Shown piece after piece: positions 10,282-18,881 of a stretch of 64,000 nucleotides of DNA. Below the pieces are notes generated by a model that did no database searches, was not told the DNA's origin, and saw nothing but the letters and a program-made list of their open reading frames with translations. Numbering within the stretch: position 1 is the stretch's first letter; the number at the start of each line of letters is the position of its first letter. Both the position numbers and the translations under genes were made by a program. The DNA comes from Terriglobia bacterium (lineage in GTDB: Bacteria; Acidobacteriota; Terriglobia; Versatilivoradales; Versatilivoraceae): assembly GCA_951813285.1 (NCBI GenBank), contig OX638355.1, forward strand, positions 901,136 through 965,135, given 5' to 3'.

Positions 10282-10320
10282 CAGTTCATTGCACAAACTC
10301 GAATTGTCTTACCGGGCTCT

Positions 10321-10590
10321 CTACTTGCGTATTCCAAGTTTTTGGATGACCGTACGATAGCGCTGGACATCCTTGGTTTTCAGATAGTCCAATAGGCGCC
10401 TGCGGTGCCCGACCATCTTCAGCAGACCGCGGCGAGAGGCGTGATCCTTCTTGTGCGACTTGAAGTGGCCCGTCAGGTAAGTGATCCGCTCGCTCAGCAG
10501 AGCAATCTGGACTTCCGGCGATCCCGTATCCGTGGGATGGGTCCGATATTTCTCAATCACTGAGGTCTTGAAATCCGGTGTCAGTACCAT
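10321..10590 (-). CDS. rpsO: 30S ribosomal protein S15
   Basis: S15 is the 89-residue primary binding protein of the 16S rRNA central domain. The sequence carries the family hallmarks [34 protein letters not shown] and [11 protein letters not shown], and has the standard length. It lies between truB (122 bases upstream) and pnp, the conserved bacterial order. Translation begins at ATG with the usual MVLTPDFK-like start. Autoregulation through its own leader is known in other bacteria, but no specific pseudoknot was identified here. Confidence 0.97.
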   Translation of the reverse strand: MVLTPDFKTSVIEKYRTHPTDTGSPEVQIALLSERITYLTGHFKSHKKDHASRRGLLKMVGHRRRLLDYLKTKDVQRYRTVIQKLGIRK

Positions 10591-10711
10591 GAATTCGAAG
10601 AGTGGATCGTTTCCATCTCAAGCCGACAAAGCAGGCGGAATGTAGCATAGTCCCTTCACCGAAGTAAAGCGAAATCACGGCCGGAAGGGCCTCGGGACCG
10701 TTGGCCCGCAC

Positions 10712-11632
10712 CTACAGAACCAGCTTGGGAAGAAGGCGGACCGAGGCCTGCTCGCCGCGCTCGGGCGGGCGTGGCGAGGCCGCTATTTCGGCCAGTCCCA
10801 GGAGCAGACCCGAGTCGGAAAGGATCCGGATCAAGGGGGCGGGCGAATCAGTCAGCGGGACGTTCCTGACACCCAGCGTCCGTCCATGGGCAAAGGCTTC
10901 CCGGTCTTCGGCGGACACTCGGACGCCGGGCATATCCTCCAGCATGGAGTTCATGGTGAGCAGGAACCGGGTCCAGTCTTCGGGTATTCGGCCCCGGTGC
11001 AGGGGACAGGCCATCGAGAGCGAGAACTTGCCCGAGGATAAACGCCGCAATCTGCACAGGTGGGCTCCACATCCCAGCATCTGGCCCAGTTGGTGGGCCA
11101 GGGCTCGGACGTAGGTGCCCGGCGAACAGTGGATTTCGAAGTCGATGGCGTCCGCCGCACGCTGGCGACAATTGAATCGATGAATGCGGATCCGCTGGGG
11201 AGGGATTTCAACCTGGAGCCCCTGCCGGGCCAGTCGGTAGGCGCGCCGCCCCCCGATCTTCTTGGCCGAGTACGGGGGAGGAGTCTGCATCTGCTCGCCG
11301 ACCATGGACTCGACCACGGTCCGGAGGCGGTCCGGAGGGAAACAGGGCTGTCGGAACTCGGAGGTGGGTTGACCCAGGCGATCGTAGGTATCGGTGGCGA
11401 AGCCCAATCGGATGGATCCCTCGTAGACCTTCCTGCCGCCCATGAGGAATCGCGCCAATCGGGTGGCGCGACCGACTGCCAGGGGCAATACACCGGTGGC
11501 CATGGGGTCGAGAGTCCCCAGGTGGCCGATTTTCTTGATTTGCAGCTGGCGGCGGACGAGCTGAACGACCTCGTGCGAGGTCATGCCTTCCGCTTTGTCG
11601 ATGACCAGGAAGCCCGTGAGCGGTCCATTCAT
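10712..11632 (-). CDS. truB: tRNA pseudouridine(55) synthase
   Basis: TruB makes pseudouridine 55 in the T-loop of tRNAs. The start MNGPLTGFLVIDKAEGMTSHE is the family N-terminus, so I choose the ATG at 11632 over a GTG five codons earlier. The catalytic aspartate lies in GHLGTLDPMATGVLPL, and the RNA-binding region includes YSAKKIGGRRAYRLARQG and the SPGTYVRALAHQLG motif. The protein is 306 residues, normal for the family with a PUA-like C-terminus. It lies 53 bases after rbfA in the conserved operon. Confidence 0.95.
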   Translation of the reverse strand: MNGPLTGFLVIDKAEGMTSHEVVQLVRRQLQIKKIGHLGTLDPMATGVLPLAVGRATRLARFLMGGRKVYEGSIRLGFATDTYDRLGQPTSEFRQPCFPPDRLRTVVESMVGEQMQTPPPYSAKKIGGRRAYRLARQGLQVEIPPQRIRIHRFNCRQRAADAIDFEIHCSPGTYVRALAHQLGQMLGCGAHLCRLRRLSSGKFSLSMACPLHRGRIPEDWTRFLLTMNSMLEDMPGVRVSAEDREAFAHGRTLGVRNVPLTDSPAPLIRILSDSGLLLGLAEIAASPRPPERGEQASVRLLPKLVL

Positions 11633-11685
11633 GGGGGTTTCGGGCACAGGCAGGCTTCGGTGAGGAATCGTGAGCGGCTGGCTGG

Positions 11686-12051
11686 TTACTGGTCGGGAGT
11701 GTCGACGGTTCGGGTCTGCTCGAGCAGTTCTTCAATCCGCGCTCCATACTCGATGGAGCGATCGTATTGAAAGTCCAGCTCCGGTGCGGCTCTCAGTTTC
11801 AGGTGGGAGCAGATTTCATGGCGAATGTGGGCCGAGGCCCGGTTAAGACCCGACAGCGTCTCTTCTCGTTCTTCCGGACTGCCGAGCACACTGACGAAGA
11901 CTCTGGCTTTCTTGAGGTCGGCGCTCATCTTGACTTCCGTGACGGTGGCCAAGCCGATTCTCGGGTCCCTCAAGCCGCGCAAAATGACCTGGCTGATGGC
12001 CATGCGAAGCAGTTCGCCGACTCGTCCCGGCCGTCTGGAGGGAGATTTCAT
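11686..12051 (-). CDS. rbfA: Ribosome-binding factor A
   Basis: RbfA is a KH-type factor that matures the 5' end of 16S rRNA and helps in cold adaptation. The sequence shows RVGELLRMAISQVILRGLRDPRIG near the start (with breaks between the conserved blocks) and later the ARVFVSVLGS strand and RTVDTPDQ end. The ATG at 12051 overlaps the stop of the upstream DUF503 gene as ATGA, suggesting translational coupling. An alternative ATG six codons earlier is possible. At 121 residues it has the usual size. Confidence 0.93.
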   Translation of the reverse strand: MKSPSRRPGRVGELLRMAISQVILRGLRDPRIGLATVTEVKMSADLKKARVFVSVLGSPEEREETLSGLNRASAHIRHEICSHLKLRAAPELDFQYDRSIEYGARIEELLEQTRTVDTPDQ

Positions 12052-12326
12052 AGAAATTCTATCTGGCATTGCGCCAGGTTTCCGTCCAGGATCTTTTCGG
12101 CTTCATCCGTCACCGTCTGCAGGGTTCGTTCCAGGATGGCGTGGTCGGAGGAAATGGCAACGATTCCCAGGGTCGATCGCTGCCAGAGGTCCTGGTGGTC
12201 GCATTCGGCTATGGACACGTTGAACTTCTTCAGTCGGTCCCGCAGCCTGCGAATTACCTGGCGTTTGTCTTTGAGCGATTGAGCATAGGGGATGACCACT
12301 TCAAGGGTGAGCAAGCCGATGTTCAT
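12048..12326 (-). CDS. DUF503 family protein (YlxP-like)
   Basis: This 92-residue protein matches the DUF503 family by its start MNIGLLTLEVVIPYAQSLKD, the following KRQVIRRLRDRLKKFNVSIAE and the AECDHQDLWQRSTLGI segment. Members are almost always coded between infB and rbfA, as here, and are thought to be linked to ribosome assembly or translation, though no biochemical role is fixed. It begins 28 bases after infB and overlaps rbfA by four bases. Confidence 0.9.
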   Translation of the reverse strand: MNIGLLTLEVVIPYAQSLKDKRQVIRRLRDRLKKFNVSIAECDHQDLWQRSTLGIVAISSDHAILERTLQTVTDEAEKILDGNLAQCQIEFL

Positions 12327-12354
12327 TGCGGACCTGGATGGAGCCGGTTCCGCT

Positions 12355-14973
12355 TCATTCCATCTGCGGGGCGACCTTCTCCATGGTGAAGGCTTCGATG
12401 ACGTCTTCGTTCTTGATGTCGCTGAAACGCTCCAGCCCGATGCCGCATTCCAGGCCTGAGCGAACTTCTCCGGCGTCGTCCTTGAAGCGCCTTAGGGAGG
12501 CGATCCTGCCTTCGTAGATTACGACGTTGTCTCGCAGTAACCGCACTTTGGAGTTTCGGGCAACTTTCCCGTCGGAAATATAGCAGCCGGCCACCAACCC
12601 TGCCTTGGGAACCTTGAAAGTCATTCTGACCTGGGCGGTGCCTTGCCAGGTCTCCTTGAAGGTGTGGTCCAGCAGGCCCAGCATGGCATTCCGGATCTCC
12701 TCACTGATCTTGTAGATCACGGTATGCAGGCGAATGTCGACACCCTCCCGCGAGGCGAGGTCGGCCGCCTTCTTCTCCGGCCTGACGTTGAATCCGACGA
12801 TGACGGCATTGGAGGCGGAAGCCAGAAGCACGTTGGTTTCGGTAATGGCCCCGGTGCCGCGGTCAATGATCTTCACCTTGACCTTGTCGTTGCTGAGCTT
12901 GGCGAGGGTCTCCGACGCGACTTCCACCGAACCCTGGACATCGGCCTTCAGAATGATGGGAAGCTCCTTGACCACTCCTTCGCTCATTTGCTCGTGCAGA
13001 TGTTCCAGGGTGAGGCGAGCCGTCTTGGCCAGTTGATTCTCACGGAGCTTCGACTGGCGCAGGCTGCCGATTTGCCTGGTTCTGCCGGCATCGCTGAGCA
13101 CCTGGAACAGGTCTCCGGCGTGGGGAACCGATTGAAGTCCCAGGACTTCAATCGGCATGGCGGGAACGGCGGCTAGCACCGGCCTGCCGTGGAAGTCCAG
13201 CATGGCTCTGACCTTACCTGTGACCGGACCGGCGATAAAGGAATCCCCGACCTTCAAAGTGCCGTTTTGAACCAGGACGGTTGCCACCGGTCCTCTGCCC
13301 CGGTCCAGCTTGGCTTCCACGATCGTTCCCATGGCCGTTCGCTGGGGGTTGGCTTTGAGGCCCTGCAGGTCGGCGACCAGCAGAATCATCTCCAGCAAGA
13401 GGTCCAGGTTGGTTTTCTGTATGGCGGAGACTTCCACGGTTACCGTGTCTCCGCCCCAGTCTTCCGGTGTCAACCCGTTGGCGGACAGGGTTTTCTTGAC
13501 AGCGTCCACCTGGGCATTGGGACGGTCGATCTTGTTGATGGCCACGACGATCGGAACCTTGGCGGCCCTGGCATGGTTGATGGCCTCCAGGGTTTGCGGC
13601 ATCACGCCGTCATCCGCAGCTACCACCAGGACGACGATGTCGGTCACCTTGGCTCCGCGAGCCCGCATCATGGTGAAGGCTTCATGGCCCGGAGTGTCCA
13701 GGAAGGTGATCGTGCGCTGATTCTTTTGGGCCTGGTAGGCGCCGATGTGTTGGGTGATGCCTCCAGCCTCCTGGGAGGTGACGTCGGTCTCGCGGATCGC
13801 ATCCAGCAGGGAGGTCTTGCCGTGGTCGACGTGGCCCATGATGGTGACCACTGGCGGTCGCGGCGCGATGTTCTCTGACTTTTCCTCGGCGATGGCTTCA
13901 TACTCGGCGTCTTCCTCGAAACTGACGATGGAGGCTTCCGCGCCGAAATCCGCGCTCAGGTCCTTGGCCAGAGTCTCGTCCAGCGTCTGGTTCATAGTGG
14001 CGAAGATGCCCTTGTCCAGCAGCCGCTTGATCAGATCCTTGGCCTTGACTTCCAGCCGTTCGCCCAGTTCCTTGATGGTGACTCCCTCGGTCAGAGTGAC
14101 GGAGCGGTTGATGGGAATGGGCTGGAAGGGTTCGGGCCGGGCCGCTGACGCAGCCTGGCGTGCGGCGAAACCGCCTTCCCGAGACTCATGTCGGCCACCA
14201 CGACGCCGCTGGCCGGGCCGGCCCCGGCGATGGTCCCTGGGTGGTGCGCCGGGCCCGGCCGGGCGGCCGGGAAAAGGAGTCAGCGGCCTGCGCTGGGGAG
14301 TGAAGCCGGGGCCCGGTCTGGTTCCCGTGGGCAGGCTGAGAGGGCGGACCGATGATCCCTGACGGGACCGCGAAAGAAACGGCCGGGTCCGGATCTGTCC
14401 CGATCTGGAAAGATGCTGGCGGATGGTTTCGGTCGGCGAAGGCCGCTCTCCGCTCGCGGGTCTCCTTGGAGCCGCCAACGTGCCGGTCTCCGGGATCGGC
14501 TTCGTGCTCCCCGGTTCCAATCTGGCGGCGGGCTGAGGAACCACCGCGGGTTGGCTGACGGCCGGGGGTGGGAGGGCTGCAGGTCCCGCCGCAGGGACAA
14601 TCTCTGGAACGGGAGGACCGGGTTTTACCTCCACCGCCGGTGGCGGAGCGGTTTCGGGAGGCGCGTCCGCCGGGGCGGTCTCAACCGCGGCCGGCTCGGC
14701 GGCCTCGCCGGTCTTGGCCGGGACTTCCGGCTCTGGTGCGGGTCGGGGTTTCTCCGCGGTTTCGGCCTTGGTTATTGTTTCTGGCGCGGCGGCCTTTTTC
14801 TTCTCCGTCTTTTTGCCGGAGAAGTGGTCCTTGATGTCCTGGACGACGGCGGCCTCCACAAAACTGCTGGCGGAGACCCTCCTCATTCCCTCCTGCTTCA
14901 GGTAGGCGACGATCTCCTTGACCTCGACCTTGATCTCCGGAGCGAGTTTTAACAACCTCGTCTTTTCGCTCAC
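12355..14973 (-). CDS. infB: Translation initiation factor IF-2
   Basis: IF-2 is the GTPase that places initiator tRNA on the 30S subunit and promotes subunit joining. A short N-terminal IF2N helix bundle ([20 protein letters not shown]) is followed by a long Pro/Ala/Glu-rich and then Arg/Gly-rich linker (about residues 70-280). The G domain has [20 protein letters not shown] and NKIDRP, and C-terminal beta-barrel domains follow. The frame begins six codons upstream, but GGAGG ends four bases before a GTG at 14973 whose product starts [10 protein letters not shown] prefer that start (872 residues). The YlxR and L7Ae-like genes that often sit between nusA and infB are absent, and the 138 bases between them are empty. 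Confidence 0.97.
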   Translation of the reverse strand: MSEKTRLLKLAPEIKVEVKEIVAYLKQEGMRRVSASSFVEAAVVQDIKDHFSGKKTEKKKAAAPETITKAETAEKPRPAPEPEVPAKTGEAAEPAAVETAPADAPPETAPPPAVEVKPGPPVPEIVPAAGPAALPPPAVSQPAVVPQPAARLEPGSTKPIPETGTLAAPRRPASGERPSPTETIRQHLSRSGQIRTRPFLSRSRQGSSVRPLSLPTGTRPGPGFTPQRRPLTPFPGRPAGPGAPPRDHRRGRPGQRRRGGRHESREGGFAARQAASAARPEPFQPIPINRSVTLTEGVTIKELGERLEVKAKDLIKRLLDKGIFATMNQTLDETLAKDLSADFGAEASIVSFEEDAEYEAIAEEKSENIAPRPPVVTIMGHVDHGKTSLLDAIRETDVTSQEAGGITQHIGAYQAQKNQRTITFLDTPGHEAFTMMRARGAKVTDIVVLVVAADDGVMPQTLEAINHARAAKVPIVVAINKIDRPNAQVDAVKKTLSANGLTPEDWGGDTVTVEVSAIQKTNLDLLLEMILLVADLQGLKANPQRTAMGTIVEAKLDRGRGPVATVLVQNGTLKVGDSFIAGPVTGKVRAMLDFHGRPVLAAVPAMPIEVLGLQSVPHAGDLFQVLSDAGRTRQIGSLRQSKLRENQLAKTARLTLEHLHEQMSEGVVKELPIILKADVQGSVEVASETLAKLSNDKVKVKIIDRGTGAITETNVLLASASNAVIVGFNVRPEKKAADLASREGVDIRLHTVIYKISEEIRNAMLGLLDHTFKETWQGTAQVRMTFKVPKAGLVAGCYISDGKVARNSKVRLLRDNVVIYEGRIASLRRFKDDAGEVRSGLECGIGLERFSDIKNEDVIEAFTMEKVAPQME

Positions 14974-15111
14974 AAAACCTCCGCGTGGCACCGGGAGGGG
15001 CTAAAGGGATTCCGCCCCCGGCAGCCTGCCATCTCTCCCGATTACTGCGTGTGGGAATTGGGTTCTCCGGCCAACTGCTTGGATGTTCTTGAAAACGTTG
15101 CCTTTGGCCGT

Positions 15112-16608
15112 TTACTCCCCTTGGATTGCGTCCTTACCGGCTGCAGGACCCTCTTCTTCCGAGCCTGGCCGTTCGTTAGAATTCTCCCCCTCTGCGCCTT
15201 CGGCTTCTTCCGAGGGGACTGCTGACAGGTCAGCGGATTGGAGCGAGCCATCGGCTTCCTCAGCTTCACGGGCGGCGGCCTCCCTCCTGGCTCTCTCCTC
15301 CTCGGCTCTCTCTTCGGCTTCGGCCGCCCTTCTGGCTTCGGCTGCTTCGGTGTATTGGATATAGTAGTCCTTCACCGAGGCGATAATCTTTTCGGCGCTC
15401 TTGGGACCGACTCCCTTGATGCCGGTCAGATCTGCAATCGGCGTATCAGCCAGTGCCTCGATGGTCTCGATACCGCTTTCCGTGAGCTTGGCCAGGATGC
15501 CCGGCGAAAGGGCCGGCAACTCGGATAGAGGTGTCTTGGCTGACAGCATGGCCATCTGATCTTCAATCTCGGCCCGCTTTTCCTCTTCGCTCTTGATATC
15601 GATTTTCCAACCCGTCAACTTTGCCGCCAGGCGTACGTTCTGCCCCTTTTTCCCGATAGCCAGAGACAACTGGTCCGTTTCCACGATGACTTCCAGATGC
15701 CTGTCCTCGGCATCCAGGACTGAGGCGCGACTGATCTTGGCGGGACTCAAGGCGTTCATCACGAAGTTGATGGTGTCCTCGGAGTAGGGGATGATGTCGA
15801 TCTTCTCTCCGTGGAGTTCACGGATGATGGCCTGAACCCTCGATCCTTTCATTCCCACGCAGGCCCCCACGGGATCGACGTCCTTGTCGCGAGAGGACAC
15901 GGCAATCTTGGAGCGTTCCCCCGTATCTCTGGCAGCAGTCCTGATGGTCACCGTCCCGTCATAGATCTCCGGCACTTCCATTTCAAACAGCTTGGCCAGC
16001 AGGGCCGGGTCGATGCGGGAAACAATGACTTGAGGGCCTCTGGAGGGTTTCTCCACCTTGATGATGACCACCCGGACTCTGTCGCCCATGGTGAAGCTCT
16101 CCAGGCGCGACTGCTCTCGCCTGGGAAGTCGGCCTTCTGCAGTTCCCAGGTCGACAATCACGTCGGGGCCCTCGGTCCGCTTCACCAGGCAGGTGACCAC
16201 CTCGCCGATTCGCTGGCTGTATTCTTCGAAGATGCTCTCGCGTTCCGCCTCGCGAACTTTCTGCAGAATCACTTGTTTGGCTGTCTGGGCGGCAATGCGC
16301 CCCAGCACATCGGTGGGTTTCTCTATTCTTACCTCTCCATCGATCTCGGCACGGGGATCGATCTGCCGGGCCTCGGAGAGGGAGATCTCGTGGGTGGGGT
16401 CGGTGACCGTCCCGACGACCTGTTTGACCGCATGGACCTCGACCCGGCCCGTATCCTTGTTGAAGGCGGAAGTCAGTTCCTCCGTGGACTTGTAGTACTT
16501 GCGGGTGGCCACCAGAATCGCATCTTCCACGGCGCTGACCACAATTTCCGGATCGATTCCCTTCTCCTTGCTGAGAAGGTCGATGTGCTGGTAGAGCAGG
16601 GTGCTCAT
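15112..16608 (-). CDS. nusA: Transcription termination/antitermination factor NusA
   Basis: NusA binds RNA polymerase and controls pausing, termination and antitermination. An N-terminal polymerase-binding domain (residues 1-125) leads to an S1 domain (EVVTCLVKRTEGPDVIVDL) and two KH domains with VGACVGMKGSRVQAIIREL and LAIGKKGQNVRLAAKLTGW. A helix-hairpin-helix segment follows (LTGIKGVGPKSAEKI), then an acidic Ala/Glu/Arg-rich tail of about 90 residues that is likely disordered. The start ATG is preceded by GGAGC. It is second in the operon, 23 bases after rimP. Confidence 0.97.
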   Translation of the reverse strand: MSTLLYQHIDLLSKEKGIDPEIVVSAVEDAILVATRKYYKSTEELTSAFNKDTGRVEVHAVKQVVGTVTDPTHEISLSEARQIDPRAEIDGEVRIEKPTDVLGRIAAQTAKQVILQKVREAERESIFEEYSQRIGEVVTCLVKRTEGPDVIVDLGTAEGRLPRREQSRLESFTMGDRVRVVIIKVEKPSRGPQVIVSRIDPALLAKLFEMEVPEIYDGTVTIRTAARDTGERSKIAVSSRDKDVDPVGACVGMKGSRVQAIIRELHGEKIDIIPYSEDTINFVMNALSPAKISRASVLDAEDRHLEVIVETDQLSLAIGKKGQNVRLAAKLTGWKIDIKSEEEKRAEIEDQMAMLSAKTPLSELPALSPGILAKLTESGIETIEALADTPIADLTGIKGVGPKSAEKIIASVKDYYIQYTEAAEARRAAEAEERAEEERARREAAAREAEEADGSLQSADLSAVPSEEAEGAEGENSNERPGSEEEGPAAGKDAIQGE

Positions 16609-16631
16609 GAATGCTCCGTTGCGCGATCCGG

Positions 16632-17081
16632 CTAGAAGTCGAAATCCAGGTGCGCTTTCGATACGACTTCCAACGGAATCAATACCGAGGTTGCATCCTT
16701 ACGCTCCACGGCGACCCGGTTTCCCTTCATGCCGAGCAGCGTTCCACGGAAATGCCGTGAACCCTCCACGATTTCAGAGGTGGAGATTTTGACCAGCCGG
16801 CCTGCAAAACGCTGAAACTCCGCCGCCGTCCGCAGCCTTCGAGTCAAGCCCGGGGAGGATACCTCCAGGGTGTAGCGTCCCGCAACGGCCTCCTCGACCT
16901 CGAGCAGCGGCCCCAGCTGGTCACTGATTCGAGCACAGTCGTCGTGGTTGATTCCTCCTGCCCGGTCGATGAAAATCCGCAGGACTCGCCGGCCCGGGGA
17001 ACCCTTCAGTTCAACCTCTACCAGCTCGAATCCCTCAGCCCGGACCACCTCGTCGATGAGTGCCGTTGTCTTGTCGATCAA
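16632..17081 (-). CDS. rimP: Ribosome maturation factor RimP
   Basis: RimP helps 30S assembly, acting on the S12/S19 stages. The 149-residue protein shows the family core ELVEVELKGSPGRRVLRIF, then DRAGGINHDDCARISDQL, the YTLEVSSPGLTRRL motif and a C-terminal SH3-like barrel. The start is TTG, with AAGGA eight bases upstream, and no ATG is available without loss of conserved sequence. It is the first gene of the eight-gene operon that ends with pnp. Confidence 0.93.
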   Translation of the reverse strand: MIDKTTALIDEVVRAEGFELVEVELKGSPGRRVLRIFIDRAGGINHDDCARISDQLGPLLEVEEAVAGRYTLEVSSPGLTRRLRTAAEFQRFAGRLVKISTSEIVEGSRHFRGTLLGMKGNRVAVERKDATSVLIPLEVVSKAHLDFDF

Positions 17082-17118
17082 GCCGCAGATCCTTCACTTC
17101 CCGCAGGCTGAAAGGCAA

Positions 17119-17142
17119 CAAAAAAGTGGGCTTTCGCCCACT
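17119..17142 (-). terminator. Intrinsic terminator between the GntR gene and rimP
   Basis: On the minus strand a perfect 7-bp stem AGTGGGC/GCCCACT with a GAAA loop (17125-17142) is followed by six T residues. It lies 54 bases after the stop of the GntR regulator, which it probably terminates. A possible rimP promoter lies upstream of it (17155-17184), so it could instead attenuate the rimP operon. Confidence 0.75.
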
Positions 17143-17154
17143 CGGGTCACGGAT

Positions 17155-17184
17155 ATTATCTTGGGAACCGCCAGAAATCAACAA
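17155..17184 (-). promoter_or_regulatory. Possible promoter of the rimP-pnp operon
   Basis: On the minus strand TTGTTG (17184-17179) and GATAAT (17160-17155) are 18 bases apart, about 75 bases upstream of rimP. Transcripts from it would run straight through the neighbouring terminator hairpin, which makes the call uncertain. Confidence 0.3.
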
Positions 17185-17195
17185 AATTCGATACT

Positions 17196-17957
17196 TCAAG
17201 TCGATGTCTGCTCGAGGTGTTGGTGCAGGTCGGCGCTGCTGGAAAGAATATGGGCCCTCATGGCCTGGCGGGCCTGTTCGGCCTGGCCCGATCTCAGAGC
17301 CCTGAGGACAGCCCGGTGTTCCCGGATGGAGGTTTGGGCTCGATGCCGGTCTTCAGGCCTGGAGGGAGGGGATACCAGGCTCTCCTTGATCCAGGCCTGG
17401 AGGTAGCCGCGGGTCATGCTGACAAGCTGGTGCAGGATGGTGTTCTGGGTTGCCTGAGCCACCAGCAGATGGAATTCCAGGTCAAATCGCAGGTACTGCT
17501 CCGGCCGGTCCACGGAGTTCTCCATGCCCTGAATCGTCCCTTCCATGGCCTCCAGGTCGGCTGCCGTGGCTTTGCGGGCCGCCGAAAAGGCCGTTTGGGT
17601 TTCCAGCATGAGCCGGGTCTCAAGAAGGTCCCCAACCTTCTTGGGGTCGAGCAGGAGTCCCCACTGCAGATTTCGCTCCAGGTATCGCTGGTTGTTGTGG
17701 GAGACAAAGGTTCCTTCCCCGACGCGGCCGTCCAGGATCCCCATCACGGCCAGCGATCGCAATGCCTCTCGGAGCGTGGCCCGCCCCACCCCGAAGCGCT
17801 TGCAAAGATCCTTCTCCGATGGAAGTCTCTCCCCGGGTTGGAGCACGTTTCGAGAAATCAGATCGACAATCTGGTCGATGATCTTGTCGCTCAGCGAGAT
17901 CCGGCGAATGGGAATCACTTCTTGCAGCGGCTCGGGCCTGGCGGAATTGACGGTCAT
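17196..17957 (-). CDS. GntR/FadR-family regulator with FCD ligand domain
   Basis: This is a DNA-binding repressor or activator of the FadR subfamily. The winged helix (residues 20-88) contains LQPGERLPSEKDLCKRFGVG and RATLREALRSLAVMGILDGR. The all-helical FCD domain follows, with FDLEFHLLVAQATQN and the HRAVLRALRSGQAEQA motif; the D/H residues that usually hold a metal in such domains are present. Ligands of the subfamily are commonly carboxylic acids. The gene diverges from the corrinoid operon, and a perfect palindrome of the FCD type lies between them (18073-18087). I infer it controls that operon and itself. At 253 residues it is of normal size. It ends at an intrinsic terminator. Confidence 0.92.
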   Translation of the reverse strand: MTVNSARPEPLQEVIPIRRISLSDKIIDQIVDLISRNVLQPGERLPSEKDLCKRFGVGRATLREALRSLAVMGILDGRVGEGTFVSHNNQRYLERNLQWGLLLDPKKVGDLLETRLMLETQTAFSAARKATAADLEAMEGTIQGMENSVDRPEQYLRFDLEFHLLVAQATQNTILHQLVSMTRGYLQAWIKESLVSPPSRPEDRHRAQTSIREHRAVLRALRSGQAEQARQAMRAHILSSSADLHQHLEQTST

Positions 17958-18040
17958 GGGTTCGGTGGCTGTGTCCGGGGCGCGTCCGACCTCCCTCCGG
18001 CTGCAATCCAGGGCTCGCCGGAGTAGGGAAAAAGCTTTAC

Positions 18041-18087
18041 TTGGAAGCCACAGTTATACTACCGTATATTAAGGTTGTCAGACAACC
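18041..18087 (+). promoter_or_regulatory. Promoter and palindromic operator of the corrinoid operon
   Basis: TTGGAA (18041-18046) and TATATT (18065-18070) are 18 bases apart. Two bases later comes GGTTGTCAGACAACC (18073-18087), a perfect 7-bp inverted repeat around one central base. Sites of the TTGTC-N-GACAA form are known for FCD-type GntR regulators. It sits at the expected transcription start, where binding would block initiation. In the opposite direction the same palindrome would cover the -35 region of the regulator gene. The promoter hexamers are less certain than the palindrome. Confidence 0.6.
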
Positions 18088-18206
18088 TGTAAATCAGGCC
18101 AGTTTGTGTCGGTGGGCTGGCACGCGCATTGGGGCACTGGGGGGATAGCCGGCGGATCGGGTATGCCGCCTCGCCAGTCCGGCAATGGAACCGAGGGGAT
18201 TTTGCC

Positions 18207-18851
18207 ATGGGTCTGACCATCGATCTCGGAAGGCGGATTGAGCTGGTCCCGATGGACCTGCATTTTCACGACATCTCCATCGCCCTCTACAGACGGGAGG
18301 GAGTAGCCGGATTGGAGGTGCTGGTCCAGAGCTATAGCCGGCGGGCCGGCACCCAGGAGCGCCTGGAGTTTATTGCCGAAGCCATGACGATTCTCGGAGG
18401 AATGGAGCTCCTCCCGGGAGAATCGCTGGGCCTGCGTTTCCCCCGGGGCAGCGATCTTCCGGTGGCGGCCCGAAGGGTTTTCCTGGAAGCCTGCAAGCGT
18501 CCCACGGGTGAGGAGGCCGTCCCCCGCCCCCTCACCATCTTCGACAAGAAGTCCCAGAGCCAGGTTCAGGTGGCCAGTCTGGGATCGGGCCTCTACGAAG
18601 TGACCCTGGAGGCAAAGGGGGAGCGCGCTTCCAGGCGGTCCGGCGCTATCGCCGCGGGAATCGCCAAGCTCAGCGGGGCCGGCCTGGTGGAAGGGCATCC
18701 GGCGCAGGTAGCCTTGCCCAATGGACAGTCGATCGATGCACTGGTCGGATTGCTGCTGGTTCGGGCCCTCAACGTCCGGGCCATCGTCCGGCAAGAGGAA
18801 GCGGCTGCTTCCCGGGGCGTCCTGTCCGCTCCCAGCGCCCAGAACAATTAG
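18207..18851 (+). CDS. Unknown 214-residue protein, first gene of the corrinoid operon
   Basis: I do not recognise this protein. The frame opens at 18129, but GAGGGG precedes the ATG at 18207 by a good distance, and its product MGLTIDLGRRIELVPMDLHF reads well from there. There is no signal peptide. Features are a His-containing start (MDLHFHDISIALY), a compact Gly/Ala-rich middle (SRRSGAIAAGIAKLSGAG), and a low-complexity tail. It contains one cysteine only. It is the first coding sequence after the palindromic operator and ends 30 bases before the methyltransferase gene, so it is almost certainly co-expressed with the demethylation enzymes. It might be an accessory or substrate-side subunit; that is a guess. 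Confidence 0.75.
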   Translation: MGLTIDLGRRIELVPMDLHFHDISIALYRREGVAGLEVLVQSYSRRAGTQERLEFIAEAMTILGGMELLPGESLGLRFPRGSDLPVAARRVFLEACKRPTGEEAVPRPLTIFDKKSQSQVQVASLGSGLYEVTLEAKGERASRRSGAIAAGIAKLSGAGLVEGHPAQVALPNGQSIDALVGLLLVRALNVRAIVRQEEAAASRGVLSAPSAQNN

Positions 18852-18881
18852 GCAGAACGTTTCATCCAGGAGGGAAGTCCT

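Noticed and set aside
18088-18206. Possible cobalamin riboswitch in the leader of the corrinoid operon
   Set aside because: No convincing B12 box or conserved core was found; only a weak GCCAGTCCGGC-like stretch is present, and a palindromic operator already explains control.
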